Shown here: positions 40,726 through 50,209 of the stretch, in pieces
Position numbering within the stretch: the first letter of the stretch is position 1
Layout: each line of letters begins with the position of its first letter
Origin: Cryobacterium sp. PAMC25264
GTDB taxonomy: Bacteria; Actinomycetota; Actinomycetes; Actinomycetales; Microbacteriaceae
Length of the DNA: 64,000 bases
Direction of reading: 5' to 3'
NCBI RefSeq assembly: GCF_019443325.1
Contig: NZ_CP080383.1
Coordinates: 1,798,001-1,862,000, forward strand
Program-made: the position numbers and the translations under genes
Notes under the pieces: generated by a model
Database searches by the model: none
Seen by the model: only the letters and a program-made list of their open reading frames with translations
What the model was told of the DNA's origin: nothing

Positions 40726-42018
40726 TCACGGCCGGTGCTGATCCGGCCGACTCGCGGGTCCGGCATCCGGAGTACCGAACGGGTGCACGTCCCGTTTCGG
40801 CGCGCTGCCCCCGCCCAGTTGGGAGGCCGGGCGCACGATGCCCCGCCCGAAGCGCGCGGTGACGGTGTCGACGGCCAGTTCGGCCTCCCGCCAATCGTCG
40901 TCGTCGTCCCAGAGGCCGAGCCCGGACCCGTCGCCGTTGCCCAGCTGCTCGGCACGCACCCCGATAAGGCGCACCCGGATGCCCCGCGCGGCGAGCACAT
41001 CGAAGCTCGCGGCGACCTCCTCGTAGATGCGCCGGCCCACGTTGGTGGGGTCGGCGAGGGTGCGGGAGCGGGTCACGGTGCTGAAGTCCGCGTACCGCAG
41101 CTTGAGCACCACGGTGCGCGCGACGAGACCGTTGCCGCGGAGCTTCGCAGCCACGGCGTCCGACTGCCGCAGCAGTTCGCTGCGCAACCGGGCGACATCC
41201 GTGACATCGTGTTCGAAGGTGACCTCGTGTCCGATGCTCTTCTCCTCGCGCTCCAGGTTGATCGAGCGGTGGTCGATGCCCCAGGACAGGTCGTGCAGCT
41301 TCTGCGCGCCGGCCACCCCCACTGCGCGTTCGAGCGTCTCGCGGGAGGCGTGGGCGATGTCGCGCACGTGGCGGAGCCCGAGCGCCAGCAGGGCCTGTTC
41401 GGTCGTGGCCCCGACGCCCCAGAGCGCTCCGACGGGCAACGGATGCAGGAACCCGATCGTGTCGTCGGCGGGGATCACCAGCAGGCCGTCGGGCTTGGCC
41501 CGGCCGGAGGCCAGTTTGGCCACGAACTTCGTGGAGGCGGCTCCCACCGAGCAGGTCAACCCGGTCTCGGCGAAGACCCGGGCGCGGATCTTCTGCGCGA
41601 TCTCGGCGGGCGACCCGTGCAGGCGGCGGGCACCGGCGACGTCGAGGAAGGCCTCGTCGATACTGAGCGGCTCGACCAGCGGGGTCATGTCGGCGAAGAT
41701 GCCCATCACCTGCCGGGACACCTCCGCGTATCTGCTCATATGCGGTTCGAGTACCACGGCGGCCGGGCAGCGGCGCAGAGCGATCGCCATGGGCATGGCC
41801 GAGTTGACGCCGTACTTGCGGGCCACATAGTTCGCCGCCGTCACCACCGAGCGACCGGAACGGTGACCCACGATGACGGGCAAGTGGGCGAGCTCGGGGT
41901 GGTCAAGCAGCTCGACGGAGGCGAAGAACGCATCCATGTCGATGTGCAGCATGGTGGCCGTGCTGTCATCGACGTCGATCCCCGTCGTCTGCCGGTCACT
42001 GCCGTCCTGCTTGCTCAT
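40726..42018 (-). CDS. dinB: DNA polymerase IV
   Basis: This is a Y-family translesion polymerase. Seen: 430 residues from ATG 42018 (MSKQDGSDR); the catalytic DMDAFFASVE near residue 29; VVTAANYVARKYGVNSAMPM; YAEVSRQVMGIF; and the second catalytic segment SIDEAFLDV. The little-finger domain follows. The beta-clamp motif QLGGG is near the C-terminus. The tail is unusually long and acidic/Pro-rich. The open frame continues 22 codons upstream without similarity. An SOS-box-like palindrome TCGAA-N6-TTCGA lies 36-51 bp upstream, so LexA control is likely. Confidence 0.95.
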   Translation of the reverse strand: MSKQDGSDRQTTGIDVDDSTATMLHIDMDAFFASVELLDHPELAHLPVIVGHRSGRSVVTAANYVARKYGVNSAMPMAIALRRCPAAVVLEPHMSRYAEVSRQVMGIFADMTPLVEPLSIDEAFLDVAGARRLHGSPAEIAQKIRARVFAETGLTCSVGAASTKFVAKLASGRAKPDGLLVIPADDTIGFLHPLPVGALWGVGATTEQALLALGLRHVRDIAHASRETLERAVGVAGAQKLHDLSWGIDHRSINLEREEKSIGHEVTFEHDVTDVARLRSELLRQSDAVAAKLRGNGLVARTVVLKLRYADFSTVTRSRTLADPTNVGRRIYEEVAASFDVLAARGIRVRLIGVRAEQLGNGDGSGLGLWDDDDDWREAELAVDTVTARFGRGIVRPASQLGGGSAPKRDVHPFGTPDAGPASRPDQHRP

Positions 42019-42053
42019 GCAGCGCACCTTTCTGCCGCCCAGGCCGCGAGAGT

Positions 42054-42069
42054 TCGAAACTACATTCGA
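42054..42069 (-). promoter_or_regulatory. SOS box (LexA operator) upstream of dinB
   Basis: On the minus strand TCGAATGTAGTTTCGA is a TCGAA-N6-TTCGA palindrome, two substitutions from the actinobacterial consensus TCGAAC-N4-GTTCGA. It is 36-51 bp upstream of the dinB ATG. Confidence 0.7.
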
Positions 42070-42108
42070 TAATAACGGCTGCACGGCCGGACGGGGCCGA
42101 ACGGGTGG

Positions 42109-42708
42109 TCAGAAGCCGAAGTCACCGCCGAAGTCACCGCCGCCGAAGTCGCCGAATCCCCCGGCGTCGCCGCCGGCGTCGGAACCCGGGTCGGCGGACG
42201 CGTCCTCGGATCCCGCATCGGCGGACGCATCCGCTTCGCCGCCCGCATCGGGAAGAAAGGTGCTGACCAGGGCCGAGCCCACGACGTACCCGGCCACAGT
42301 ACCGAGCAGGGAGGCGCCGAGCATGCTGCCGAAGCCCGGGCCCTGGCGGCCGCCGGCCTGGTCGCCGCCGAAGGCGCGGTCCAGAGTGCCGGGCTGGCGC
42401 AGCTCGGCTCGGGTGGCGGACTTCGCCAGAGTGGCCGGTTCCGCGTTGGCAGGGCGTTCCCCCTCCATGGCGTTGTCCGTGAGCTGGCGGAAAAGCAGGT
42501 CACGTTGTTCGTCCGTGAGCTTGCTGAACGCCTCGGTGTGCACCTGTTCGATGGTCTCCGGCGGTGCGGTGCGCAGGAGGTACCGATAACGTTCCACCGC
42601 GATCTCATCCTCCGTGCGGCGAGGTGCTTCCGTGCTGCCCGGGGCTGAGCTGCGCCGGGGCTGTTCGGGCTCTTCGGGGCGGCCCCAGAGGCGATCGAGG
42701 AATCCCAT
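42109..42708 (-). CDS. conserved protein of unknown function with Gly-rich C-terminus
   Basis: This is a 199-residue protein of the type sometimes labelled 'cation-transporting ATPase' in Microbacteriaceae; that label is not supported by motifs. Seen: MGFLDRLWGRPEEPEQPRRSS; a helical core VERYRYLLRTAPPETIEQVHTEAFSKLTDEQRDLLFRQLTDNA; a hydrophobic segment GSMLGASLLGTVAGYVVGSALVSTF; and a Asp/Gly/Phe-rich end (GGFGDFGGGDFGGDFGF). ATG 42708 has AGGAG 8 nt upstream. It is upstream of dinB, same strand. Confidence 0.78.
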   Translation of the reverse strand: MGFLDRLWGRPEEPEQPRRSSAPGSTEAPRRTEDEIAVERYRYLLRTAPPETIEQVHTEAFSKLTDEQRDLLFRQLTDNAMEGERPANAEPATLAKSATRAELRQPGTLDRAFGGDQAGGRQGPGFGSMLGASLLGTVAGYVVGSALVSTFLPDAGGEADASADAGSEDASADPGSDAGGDAGGFGDFGGGDFGGDFGF

Positions 42709-42739
42709 GTGCGTTCTCCTTCTGTGCGGGTTCCCCAGC

Positions 42740-43768
42740 CTAGGCGTCGGCCGGGTCAGCGGACAGGACCGCGGACAGCGACTCCAGCGCATTCACAGGG
42801 TCGTCGCTGGCCGGGATCAGGACGACGCTCGTCGCCCCGGCCGCGTGAAGCTCGTCGATCCGGCGGCGCGCGGCCGCGGGGGTGCCGACGACGGCCAGCT
42901 GGTCGACCCAGGAGTCCGGCAGGGCACGGGCGAACTCGCCGCGGCTGGAGCTCGACGCCCGCAGGGCCGTGAACTCGGCCGCAAAGGGGAGCACTCGGAT
43001 GTGGGGAGCCCAGTCCGCCTCTCCGATCCACTCGAGTGCCGCGCGCGCCGCGTCCCTGGCCCGCCCGGGGTCTTCGTCGACCGCGGCCACGTTGTAGGCG
43101 ACCACGTGCCGTGCCGCTGGCGCCGGGGCGGGCGGGCGGATGCCGGGAAAGCCGAAAGCGGAGGGCTCGCCAGCGCGCCCGGCGTCGAGGGCGGCCAGGG
43201 CCTCTGCCAGGTACTCGGGGGTGACGGGTTCCGCCAGCACCACTCCGTCGGCGGCCCCGCCCGCCAGGGCGAGCGACTTGGGTCCGCGCACCCCGGCGAG
43301 GACTGGCGGAACGCTCGCCGGCGGCCTGGCCAGGCTCACAGCATCTGCCCGGGTGTACCGGCCGGACTCGGTCACGCTCGCGCCGCCCAGGAGGGCGCGC
43401 ATCACATCGAGATTCTCGGCGAGCATGCCCAGGGGGCTGGCCGGCCAGATTCCGGCCTGTCTCATCCAGCCGGGCATGCCATGGCCCACGCCAACCCGCA
43501 GCCGGCCGGGGAAGAGTTCGGCCAGGGTCGAGACCTCCAGGGTCGCGAACACGGGGTTCCGAGCCGCGGCGGGCAGGATGCCGATGCCCACGACGATGGT
43601 GCTGGTGGCGGCGAGGATCACCGCCGCCTGGGCGATTCCGCCGCGGAAGAAGCAATCCTCGACGACCCAGATCTCGTCGAAACCGAGTTCCTCCGCGCGC
43701 CGGGCGAAGGACACGAAACTCGCGGCGGGCAGGTCGCGTGGCTGCATCACGGCAATGGCACCGGACAT
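42740..43768 (-). CDS. LLM class flavin-dependent oxidoreductase
   Basis: This is a luciferase-like monooxygenase/F420-type flavoprotein of 342 residues with a TIM barrel. Seen: SFARRAEELGFDEIWVVEDCF; STIVVGIGILPAAARNP; RLRVGVGHGMPGWM; VPPVLAGVRGPKSLALAG; and a C-terminal helix pair. FMN or F420 as cofactor cannot be decided. The substrate is unknown. It is 31 bp from the next gene and divergent from the DUF3566 gene. Confidence 0.88.
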   Translation of the reverse strand: MSGAIAVMQPRDLPAASFVSFARRAEELGFDEIWVVEDCFFRGGIAQAAVILAATSTIVVGIGILPAAARNPVFATLEVSTLAELFPGRLRVGVGHGMPGWMRQAGIWPASPLGMLAENLDVMRALLGGASVTESGRYTRADAVSLARPPASVPPVLAGVRGPKSLALAGGAADGVVLAEPVTPEYLAEALAALDAGRAGEPSAFGFPGIRPPAPAPAARHVVAYNVAAVDEDPGRARDAARAALEWIGEADWAPHIRVLPFAAEFTALRASSSSRGEFARALPDSWVDQLAVVGTPAAARRRIDELHAAGATSVVLIPASDDPVNALESLSAVLSADPADA

Positions 43769-44109
43769 GGGTTCCTCTTTTCAAACGGAGACGGCGGCGC
43801 CGTTGCGGCGTTGCGTCACTCACGAATCTATTGCCCGGTCCGGGCGGCCAGGGTGCTGCACGCCGAATCGACGGAAAAAGTTTCTGACGTCGAGTGAGAC
43901 GAATCCGCACCTCCCGGACATTCATAGCTAAGGGGATAACCGGTTCGGGGGAATTATGCAGCGGTACGGCTCGGAAGCCAGGGGAACAGAGCCACTCGGG
44001 GGAACACGATTCGGCGACGGTCAGTTCGGGGGAACTCAGCCGGACGGTGGGAGGGCGTGGTCCGGGGGACCCTGCCCGGCCAGACGGAGGCACCGGGCGG
44101 GGGGACCCG
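43769..44109. other. 341-bp intergenic region with G-rich TTCGGGGGAA repeats
   Basis: The region between the LLM gene and the DUF3566 start contains three TTC/CTC-GGGG-GAA motifs at 43944-43953, 43995-44004 and 44025-44034. ATG 43956 is preceded by GGGGGAATT and opens a frame that encodes a Gly-rich peptide (MQRYGSEARG...) up to the DUF3566 gene, but in a different frame. A one-base insertion in the G-run at 44049-44051 would join it to the DUF3566 frame. I cannot decide between noncoding leader and a disrupted N-terminus. Confidence 0.5.
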
Positions 44110-44514
44110 GTGACCGACGTGGCCGAGAAGCTCGCCCGCAAGGCGGAGCACGGCACGCCCACGCGTCAGATGCAGCTGACCCTCGCCCATATCGGGGTGT
44201 GGTCCAGCACCAAACTCGCCCTGGTGGTATCGGTGTGCTTGAATGTCGTGACGGTGGCGTTCATCTTCGGCGTCGCCCAGCTACTGGGCGACGCCGACGT
44301 GGTGAAGACCCTCACCTCCTCGTATGAGAACCTCACGACGAAGACGCTCGACCTCAGCGTGATCCTCGACGGCAACACTGTGGCGGGTTTCGCCGCCGCC
44401 GTCGTGGTGCTCAACACGGTGCTTGTGACGGGTTCCGGCGCCATCTACGCGGTGTTGTTCAACCTCAGCGTGCGCGCCACCGGCGGTACCCTGACCGGGT
44501 TCCGCAACCCGTAA
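44110..44514 (+). CDS. DUF3566 membrane protein
   Basis: This is a two-TM protein of 134 residues with the DUF3566 pattern. Seen: VAEKLARKAEHGTPTRQMQLTLAHIGVWSSTKLALVVSVCLNVVTVAFIFGVAQLL and FAAAVVVLNTVLVTGSGAIYAVLFNLSVRATGG. DUF3566 proteins are usually encoded just after gyrA in actinobacteria; here it is away from it and may be a paralogue. GTG 44110 is used because the VAEKL start is typical for the family; the real N-terminus may begin at 43956 in another frame. Confidence 0.83.
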   Translation: MTDVAEKLARKAEHGTPTRQMQLTLAHIGVWSSTKLALVVSVCLNVVTVAFIFGVAQLLGDADVVKTLTSSYENLTTKTLDLSVILDGNTVAGFAAAVVVLNTVLVTGSGAIYAVLFNLSVRATGGTLTGFRNP

Positions 44515-44588
44515 CATCAGCCCGCACGGCAAGGAATGTCCACGGCCACGATGTCGTTACACCCACAGAGACGATCAGTTCTCGGCGG

Positions 44589-45263
44589 ATGACGCGTGAC
44601 CAGCACAGAATTGAGCCCTGCGTGAATACAGACACAGTGACTACAGACCCCGACAGCACAACCGCATCCTCGACGGCCATGACGGACGCGTCACCGGGCA
44701 CAGCCGACATCGACTGGTTCGCCCTGCAGAAGCAGGCCCACCATGAATTCAGCGTGCGCGTGGCCGCCATCGACGACTGGAGCGCCCCGACCCCGGACGT
44801 CGAGTGGAATGTGGGTGACCTCGTGCGCCACGTCGTGCAGGAGCAGCAGTGGATTCCGCCGCTCCTGGCCGGCCTCACCCTCGCCGAGGCCAGGCGTCAG
44901 GTCGAACCGCTCGGCGACGACCTCGCCGCGGAGTGGCACACCTACTCGGCACGCGCCACGGAGGCTTGGCAGGATGCGCAGGCGGACGCCCCGGTGCAGC
45001 TCTCCTACGACACCGTCACGGTGCTGGACTACCTGCGCGAGCAGGTGTCCGACGTGACGATCCACTCCTGGGACCTGGCCAGGGCCACGGCCGCCGACGA
45101 GGGTCTGGATCACACCCTGGTCGACGCGGTCTGGACGGTCTTCGAACCGCAGCGTGACGCCCTGGAAGCCAGCGGCCTGTTCGACTCGCCCGTTCCGATG
45201 CCCGAGGACGCACCCCTGCAGTCGCGCCTCCTGGCCCTCACCGGGCGCGACGACCGCCGCTGA
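44589..45263 (+). CDS. TIGR03086/mycothiol-maleylpyruvate isomerase N-terminal domain protein (DinB-like)
   Basis: This is a DinB-like four-helix protein with a possible metal site. Seen: DIDWFALQKQAHHEFSVRVAAIDDW; VEWNVGDLVRHVVQEQQWIPPLL with His; and VTIHSWDLARATAADEG with the second His, which fits the His3 metal site of the family. The length from ATG 44589 is 224 residues, but GTG 44622 and ATG 44679 are in frame and the first ~40 residues are low-complexity. Enzymatic function unknown. It is 74 bp after DUF3566. Confidence 0.82.
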   Translation: MTRDQHRIEPCVNTDTVTTDPDSTTASSTAMTDASPGTADIDWFALQKQAHHEFSVRVAAIDDWSAPTPDVEWNVGDLVRHVVQEQQWIPPLLAGLTLAEARRQVEPLGDDLAAEWHTYSARATEAWQDAQADAPVQLSYDTVTVLDYLREQVSDVTIHSWDLARATAADEGLDHTLVDAVWTVFEPQRDALEASGLFDSPVPMPEDAPLQSRLLALTGRDDRR

Positions 45264-45290
45264 CGGACACACCGCGCCCCCGGCCCGGCC

Positions 45291-45362
45291 CAACTGTTGC
45301 TCGTGCGGACACGTGCGGCCGGTGTGCCGGGCGCAATCGTCCGCAACGGGAACAGGTGCGGC
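45291..45362. repeat. intergenic palindrome, family R2, copy 2
   Basis: CAACTGTTGCTCGTGCGGAC and its partner GTCCGCAACGGGAACAGGTG surround CCGG-tgtg-CCGG. It is between convergent genes and divergent in sequence from copies 1 and 3. Confidence 0.7.
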
Positions 45363-45374
45363 CGGGCTCGGGCG

Positions 45375-46484
45375 TTAGCCGACGGAAGTGCCGAAGAGCA
45401 GACCGAGCAGGTAGGTCACGCCGGCGGCCCCGAAGCCGATGGCCAGCTGCCGCAGCGCACGTTTGAGCGGCGGACCGCCGGAGAGCAGTCCGACGACGGC
45501 CCCAGTGGCCAACAGGGCCAGGCCCACCAGCACGGCAGCGACGACGATCGCGGCGATTCCCTGCATCCCGAACAGGTACGGCAGTACCGGAAGGAGCGCG
45601 CCGGAGGCGAAGAAGCAGAAGCTCGACACCGCGGCGCCCATGCCGGTGCCGATGGCCTCGTGCTCGTCGATCTCCGGCTCGGTGGCCACAGTGAGCTTGC
45701 TCAGGTCGAGCGCGTCCGTGGCAATCGCCACGGTGCGCAGCACCTCGCGGGCGTGAACCTCGGCCTCCGCCGCGGTCATTCCCTGCGCACGGTAGACCAG
45801 AGTGAGCTCGTTGGCGGCCACGTCGAGGTGCGAGAGCACGCTCCGGGTGGCCGGGTTCGGCGTCGACGCGTCGAGCAGTTCGCGTTGCGAGCGTACCGAG
45901 ACGTACTCCCCCGCGCCCATGGACAGAGCCCCGGCGAGCAGGCCCGCGATACCGGTGAACAGGATGGTCGCGGCGGGCACACCGGTGGCTCCGATGCCCA
46001 GCACGAGGGCCAGGTTGCTCACCAGGCCGTCGTTGACACCGAACACGGCGGCCCGGAAGGTGCCGGACAGGCGTTGACGGCCCCGAGCGGCCAGTCCGCG
46101 GACGACCTCCTCGTGGATGCGCTCGTCAGCGGCCATGGCGCTCGTGGCGTCGGCATCGCCGTCGTACGGCGACCGGGCCTCGGCCCGCTGAGCGAGCGCG
46201 AGAACGAAGACCGACCCGAATCGGCGCGCCAGGAGACCGAGGATTCGGGTGCGCAGCGCGCCCTTCTTCGGCGAGCCCACCCGGTCGCCGAGCAGCTGGC
46301 GCCAGTGCTCCTCGTGCCGGCCCTCGGCCTCGGCCAGGGCCAGCAGGATCTCGCGTTCCTCGCCGCTGCGGCGACCGGCAAGGTCGCGGTACACGGCCGC
46401 TTCGGCCTGCTCGTCGGCCAGGTATTGGCGCCAGCGGCGGATGTCGGCGTCGCGGGGCTGGGTGGAATCCGCCACGGCGATCAT
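45375..46484 (-). CDS. ferritin-like domain fused to VIT1/CCC1 Fe/Mn transporter (MbfA-like)
   Basis: This is a membrane iron/manganese transporter of 369 residues with an N-terminal ferritin-like domain. Seen: the di-iron-type helix motifs YLADEQAEAAVYRDLAG and EAEGRHEEHWRQLL (ExxH); a second helix pair ARRFGSVFVLALAQRAEARS; and a C-terminal VIT1 domain with [42 protein letters not shown] and 4-5 TMs. Related MbfA proteins export iron in Agrobacterium. It overlaps the next upstream gene by 4 bp (ATGA) and is at the end of the gatCAB chain. Confidence 0.9.
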   Translation of the reverse strand: MIAVADSTQPRDADIRRWRQYLADEQAEAAVYRDLAGRRSGEEREILLALAEAEGRHEEHWRQLLGDRVGSPKKGALRTRILGLLARRFGSVFVLALAQRAEARSPYDGDADATSAMAADERIHEEVVRGLAARGRQRLSGTFRAAVFGVNDGLVSNLALVLGIGATGVPAATILFTGIAGLLAGALSMGAGEYVSVRSQRELLDASTPNPATRSVLSHLDVAANELTLVYRAQGMTAAEAEVHAREVLRTVAIATDALDLSKLTVATEPEIDEHEAIGTGMGAAVSSFCFFASGALLPVLPYLFGMQGIAAIVVAAVLVGLALLATGAVVGLLSGGPPLKRALRQLAIGFGAAGVTYLLGLLFGTSVG

Positions 46485-46792
46485 GACTCCGGTGCCGCCT
46501 CGAGAGAGCGCTGGGAGACCCGGGCCGATTCGTGCGGTCCGGAGCCGTCGAGGCCCCAGAACGGTTCCTCGAAGTGCACGACCCAGATGGCTTCCCGGCC
46601 CACGACGGGGGCGTAGAGGGCCGAGCCGACCAGCTCACCCGGCGCGGTGATGACCCCGACCGGGTCCTCGATCATCGAGTCCGGGTAGCGGCTGCGGTCC
46701 AGCCGAACCACCACCTGCATGCCCACGCCGAACGCGGCGGCCGCCCCCGTCGTGTCGGGGGCGTCCACCGGGCGGCGCTTGAAGAAGGCCAT
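46481..46792 (-). CDS. small conserved protein of unknown function
   Basis: This small protein has 103 residues; I do not recognise a named family. Seen: [73 protein letters not shown]. This reads like a small beta-barrel with conserved aromatic residues. Its ATG shares one base with the gatB stop (TAATG), and its stop overlaps the ferritin-VIT1 gene, so it is translationally coupled to both. Confidence 0.8.
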   Translation of the reverse strand: MAFFKRRPVDAPDTTGAAAAFGVGMQVVVRLDRSRYPDSMIEDPVGVITAPGELVGSALYAPVVGREAIWVVHFEEPFWGLDGSGPHESARVSQRSLEAAPES

Positions 46793-48324
46793 TATTCGGC
46801 CGGCTCCTGTGCCGTCTCGGCCGCTGTCGACACGGCTCGTTCCAGCACGAGTTCGCGCACGCGGGCGGCATCCGCTTGGCCGCGCATGGCCTTCATGACC
46901 GCGCCGATGACAGCGCCGGCGGCCTGAACCTTGCCGTCGCGGATCTTGGCCAGCACGTCGGGCTGGGAGGCGAGGGCCTCGTCGATGGCCGCGATGAGGG
47001 GTCCGTCATCGCTCACGACGGCGAGTCCGCGGCTGGCGACGACCTCGCTGGGCGTGCCCTCCCCCGCGATGACGCCCTCGAGCACCTGGCGGGCCAGGCG
47101 GTCGGTGAGGGTGCCGTCGGTGATGAGCGCGATCAGCGCGGCCACTTGGGCCGGGGTCACGAGGCTCTCAGCGGAAACGCCGGCGACGTTCGCAAGCCGG
47201 GCGATCTCGCCGGTCCACCACTTGCGGGCGGCCTGCGCGGGCGCTCCGGCGGCGATGGTGGCCTCCATCACGTCGAGGAGGTCGGAGTTGACGACATCCT
47301 GGAACTCGAGGTTCACGAAGCCCCAGTCGGCCTGCAGGCGCTTGCGGCGTGCCGCGGGCGGCTCCGGCAGTGTGGCGCGCAGCTCTTCGACCCAGGCGCG
47401 CGACGGGGCGACGGGCACCAGGTCGGGCTCGGGGAAGTACCTGTAGTCGTCCGCGTCACTCTTGGGCCGGCCGGCGGAGGTGACGCCGGTGTCCTCGTGC
47501 CAGTGCCGGGTCTCCTGCGTGATGGTGCCGCCCGCGGTGAGCAGAGCCGCCTGGCGCTGGATCTCGTAACGCACGGCACGTTCGACGCTGCGCAGCGAGT
47601 TGACGTTTTTGGTCTCGGTGCGGGTGCCGAGGATGTTCGAGCCGCGCGGGCGGAGCGACACGTTCGCGTCGCAGCGCACGTTGCCCTCTTCCATGCGCGC
47701 GTTGGAGACGCCGAGCGCCTTGACGATCTCGCGGATCGCGGCGACGTAGGTCTTGCCGATCTCGGGGGCGTCGGCTTCGGCGCCCTCGATCATCTGGGTG
47801 ACGATCTCCACCAGCGGCACGCCGCCGCGGTTGTAGTCCACCAGCGAGTAATCGGCGCCCTGGATGCGTCCGGCCGCGCCGCCCATGTGGGTGAGCTTGC
47901 CGGCATCGTCCTCCATGTGCGCGCGCTCGATGTCGACCGTGACCTGGCGGCCGCTCTCCAGTTCGATGGTGAGCTGGCCGTTGAAGGCGATCGGCTCGTC
48001 GTACTGCGAGGTCTGGAAGTTCTTCGCGGTGTCGGGGTAGAAGTAGTTCTTGCGGGCGAACCGGCTGGTCTCGGCGATCTCGCAGCCGAGCGCCAGGCCC
48101 AGACGGATGCTTGATTCGATGGCCTGGCGGTTCACCTGCGGCAGCCCGCCGGGCAGGCCGAGGCAGGTGGGGCAGGTGTTGGTGTTGGCGCCGGAGCCGA
48201 ACTCGTTGGCGCAGCCGCAGAACATCTTGGTCTTGGTGTTCAGTTCGACGTGCACCTCGAAGCCGAGCACCGGCTCGAACAGTTCGAGGGCCTTGTCGTA
48301 GTCCATCAATTCAGCTTTCGCCAT
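46792..48324 (-). CDS. gatB: Asp-tRNA(Asn)/Glu-tRNA(Gln) amidotransferase subunit GatB
   Basis: GatB binds the misacylated tRNA and phosphorylates its Glu/Asp for transamidation with ammonia from GatA. Seen: 510 residues; [23 protein letters not shown]; zinc-binding CGCANEFG and CPTCLGLPG (Cys4); [42 protein letters not shown]; and the C-terminal YqeY-like helical domain. It starts one base inside the gatA stop (TAATG). Confidence 0.96.
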   Translation of the reverse strand: MAKAELMDYDKALELFEPVLGFEVHVELNTKTKMFCGCANEFGSGANTNTCPTCLGLPGGLPQVNRQAIESSIRLGLALGCEIAETSRFARKNYFYPDTAKNFQTSQYDEPIAFNGQLTIELESGRQVTVDIERAHMEDDAGKLTHMGGAAGRIQGADYSLVDYNRGGVPLVEIVTQMIEGAEADAPEIGKTYVAAIREIVKALGVSNARMEEGNVRCDANVSLRPRGSNILGTRTETKNVNSLRSVERAVRYEIQRQAALLTAGGTITQETRHWHEDTGVTSAGRPKSDADDYRYFPEPDLVPVAPSRAWVEELRATLPEPPAARRKRLQADWGFVNLEFQDVVNSDLLDVMEATIAAGAPAQAARKWWTGEIARLANVAGVSAESLVTPAQVAALIALITDGTLTDRLARQVLEGVIAGEGTPSEVVASRGLAVVSDDGPLIAAIDEALASQPDVLAKIRDGKVQAAGAVIGAVMKAMRGQADAARVRELVLERAVSTAAETAQEPAE

Positions 48325-49871
48325 TAGACGGCGCCCCCTTCGGTTGCGAACATTTCGGTCTGGGCCAGCTGCGGCGCCTGGCTGAGCAGGGTGTGCCCCC
48401 AGTGCGCCTCGAGCAGCTGCTCGACGGCGGCGCCGAAGGTGTACAGGCGGGCATCCGCGCGGGCGGGTGCCATCACCTGCAGGCCGACGGGCAGGCCGTC
48501 TTCGGGCGCGAGGCCCATCGGCAGGCTCATGCCGGGGATCCCGGCGAGGTTGGCCGGAATCGTGGTGATGTCGTTCAGGTACATCGCCATCGGGTCGTCC
48601 ATCTTCTCGCCCAACTTGAACGCCGTGGTCGGCGCGGTCGGCGAGACAAGAAGGTCGACCTTGTCGAACGCTGCGGCGAAGTCACGCTGGATGAGCGTGC
48701 GCACCTTCTGAGCGCTGCCGTAGTAGGCGTCGTAGTAGCCGGCGGACAGGGCGTAGGTGCCCAAGATGATGCGGCGCTTGACCTCGTCACCGAACCCGGC
48801 GTCGCGGGTGGCGGCCATGACGCGCTCGCTGGTGAGCGGGCCGTCCTCCGGGTTGACCCGGATGCCGAAGCGCACCGAGTCGAAGCGGGCCAGGTTGCTG
48901 GACGCCTCGGCCGGCAGGATCAGATAGTAGGCGGAGACCGCGTACTCGAAGTTCGGGGCGCTCACCTCGCTGACGATCGCGCCGGCCGCGGAGAGCAGCG
49001 CCAGGGTCTCCTCGAAGCGTTGCGTGACCCCGGCCTGGAAGCCGGCGCCGTTGAGCTCCTTGATCACGCCGACGCGCACGCCCTTCAGTGCGCCGTCCTT
49101 CAGGCCGGCCTGGGCCGCGGCGGTCATGGACGGCCAGGCATCCGTGAGAGAGGTGGAGTCGAGCGGGTCGTGGCCGCCGATCACGTCGTGCAGCAGCGCG
49201 GCGTCGAGCACCGTGCGGGTCACCGGGCCGACCTGGTCCAGCGAAGAGGCCAGAGCGATCGCGCCGTAGCGGGACACCCCGCCGTAGGTGGGCTTGACGC
49301 CGACGGATCCGGTGACGGCGGCGGGCTGGCGGATGGACCCACCGGTGTCGCTGCCGAGTGCGAGAGGCGCCTCGAAGGCGGCGACGGCCGCGGCCGAGCC
49401 ACCGCCGGAGCCGCCGGGGATCCGGTCGAGGTCCCAGGGGTTGTGGGTGGGACCGTAGGCGGAGTGTTCGGTGGAGGAGCCCATCGCGAACTCGTCCATG
49501 TTGGTCTTGCCCAGGGGAATGAGGTCGGCGTCGCGGATGCGCTTGACGACGGTGGCGTCGTACGGCGGGATCCAGCCTTCGAGGATCTTCGATCCGGCGG
49601 TGGAGGGCATGTCCAGGGTGGCGAGCACGTCCTTGATGGCGATCGGCACGCCGGCCAGGGGCCCGAGCTTCTCGCCGGCCGCACGGCGGGCATCCACCCG
49701 GGCGGCGGTGGCCAGGGCGGCGTCGCGGGCCACGTGCAGGAACGCGTGCACGTCGGGTTCGACGGCGTCGATGTGATCGAGGTGCGCGCGGGTGACGTCG
49801 ACGGAGCTGACGGAGCCGTCGGCGAGCAGGCCGGCCAGGGTGGCGGCGGTCTGGCTGATGAGGTTGGTCAC
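48324..49871 (-). CDS. gatA: Asp-tRNA(Asn)/Glu-tRNA(Gln) amidotransferase subunit GatA
   Basis: This is the glutaminase subunit (amidase signature family) that supplies ammonia. Seen: 515 residues; catalytic Lys in [45 protein letters not shown]; cis-Ser and nucleophile Ser in [13 protein letters not shown]; and [15 protein letters not shown]. It is downstream of gatC by 5 bp and overlaps gatB by one base. Confidence 0.96.
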   Translation of the reverse strand: MTNLISQTAATLAGLLADGSVSSVDVTRAHLDHIDAVEPDVHAFLHVARDAALATAARVDARRAAGEKLGPLAGVPIAIKDVLATLDMPSTAGSKILEGWIPPYDATVVKRIRDADLIPLGKTNMDEFAMGSSTEHSAYGPTHNPWDLDRIPGGSGGGSAAAVAAFEAPLALGSDTGGSIRQPAAVTGSVGVKPTYGGVSRYGAIALASSLDQVGPVTRTVLDAALLHDVIGGHDPLDSTSLTDAWPSMTAAAQAGLKDGALKGVRVGVIKELNGAGFQAGVTQRFEETLALLSAAGAIVSEVSAPNFEYAVSAYYLILPAEASSNLARFDSVRFGIRVNPEDGPLTSERVMAATRDAGFGDEVKRRIILGTYALSAGYYDAYYGSAQKVRTLIQRDFAAAFDKVDLLVSPTAPTTAFKLGEKMDDPMAMYLNDITTIPANLAGIPGMSLPMGLAPEDGLPVGLQVMAPARADARLYTFGAAVEQLLEAHWGHTLLSQAPQLAQTEMFATEGGAV

Positions 49872-49876
49872 GTGGG

Positions 49877-50173
49877 TTACTCCTCGTCCAGGATGGCGGG
49901 CACACGGAATTTGTCGCCGGCACGGTCGGGGGCGCCGGACAGCGCCTGGTCGACCGTGAGCGAGGGCACCACGACGTCGTCACGGAAGACGTTCGTCAGG
50001 GGCATCGGGTGGCTGGTCGCCGGGACGTCGGGCGTGGCGACCTGGGCGACCTTGGCGACGGAGTCGACGATCTGACCGAGTTCGATCGTCAGGCGATCGA
50101 TTTCGGCCGAGCTGAGGTCGATCCGGGCGAGGTTGGCCAGATGGGCCACCTGCTCGGCCGTGATTTCAGACAT
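49877..50173 (-). CDS. gatC: Asp-tRNA(Asn)/Glu-tRNA(Gln) amidotransferase subunit GatC
   Basis: This is the 98-residue GatC stabilising subunit. Seen: [42 protein letters not shown], and the segment [21 protein letters not shown], the conserved belt that wraps around GatA. It is the first gene of the gatC-A-B chain. Confidence 0.95.
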   Translation of the reverse strand: MSEITAEQVAHLANLARIDLSSAEIDRLTIELGQIVDSVAKVAQVATPDVPATSHPMPLTNVFRDDVVVPSLTVDQALSGAPDRAGDKFRVPAILDEE

Positions 50174-50209
50174 GAGACTCCCAAGTAATTCGAAGCAGAA
50201 GTCTCAATT

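Noticed and set aside
42109..42708. 'Cation-transporting ATPase' label for the Gly-rich protein
   Set aside because: No P-type ATPase motif (DKTGT) or ATP-binding motif is visible; the name seems to be a propagated misannotation.
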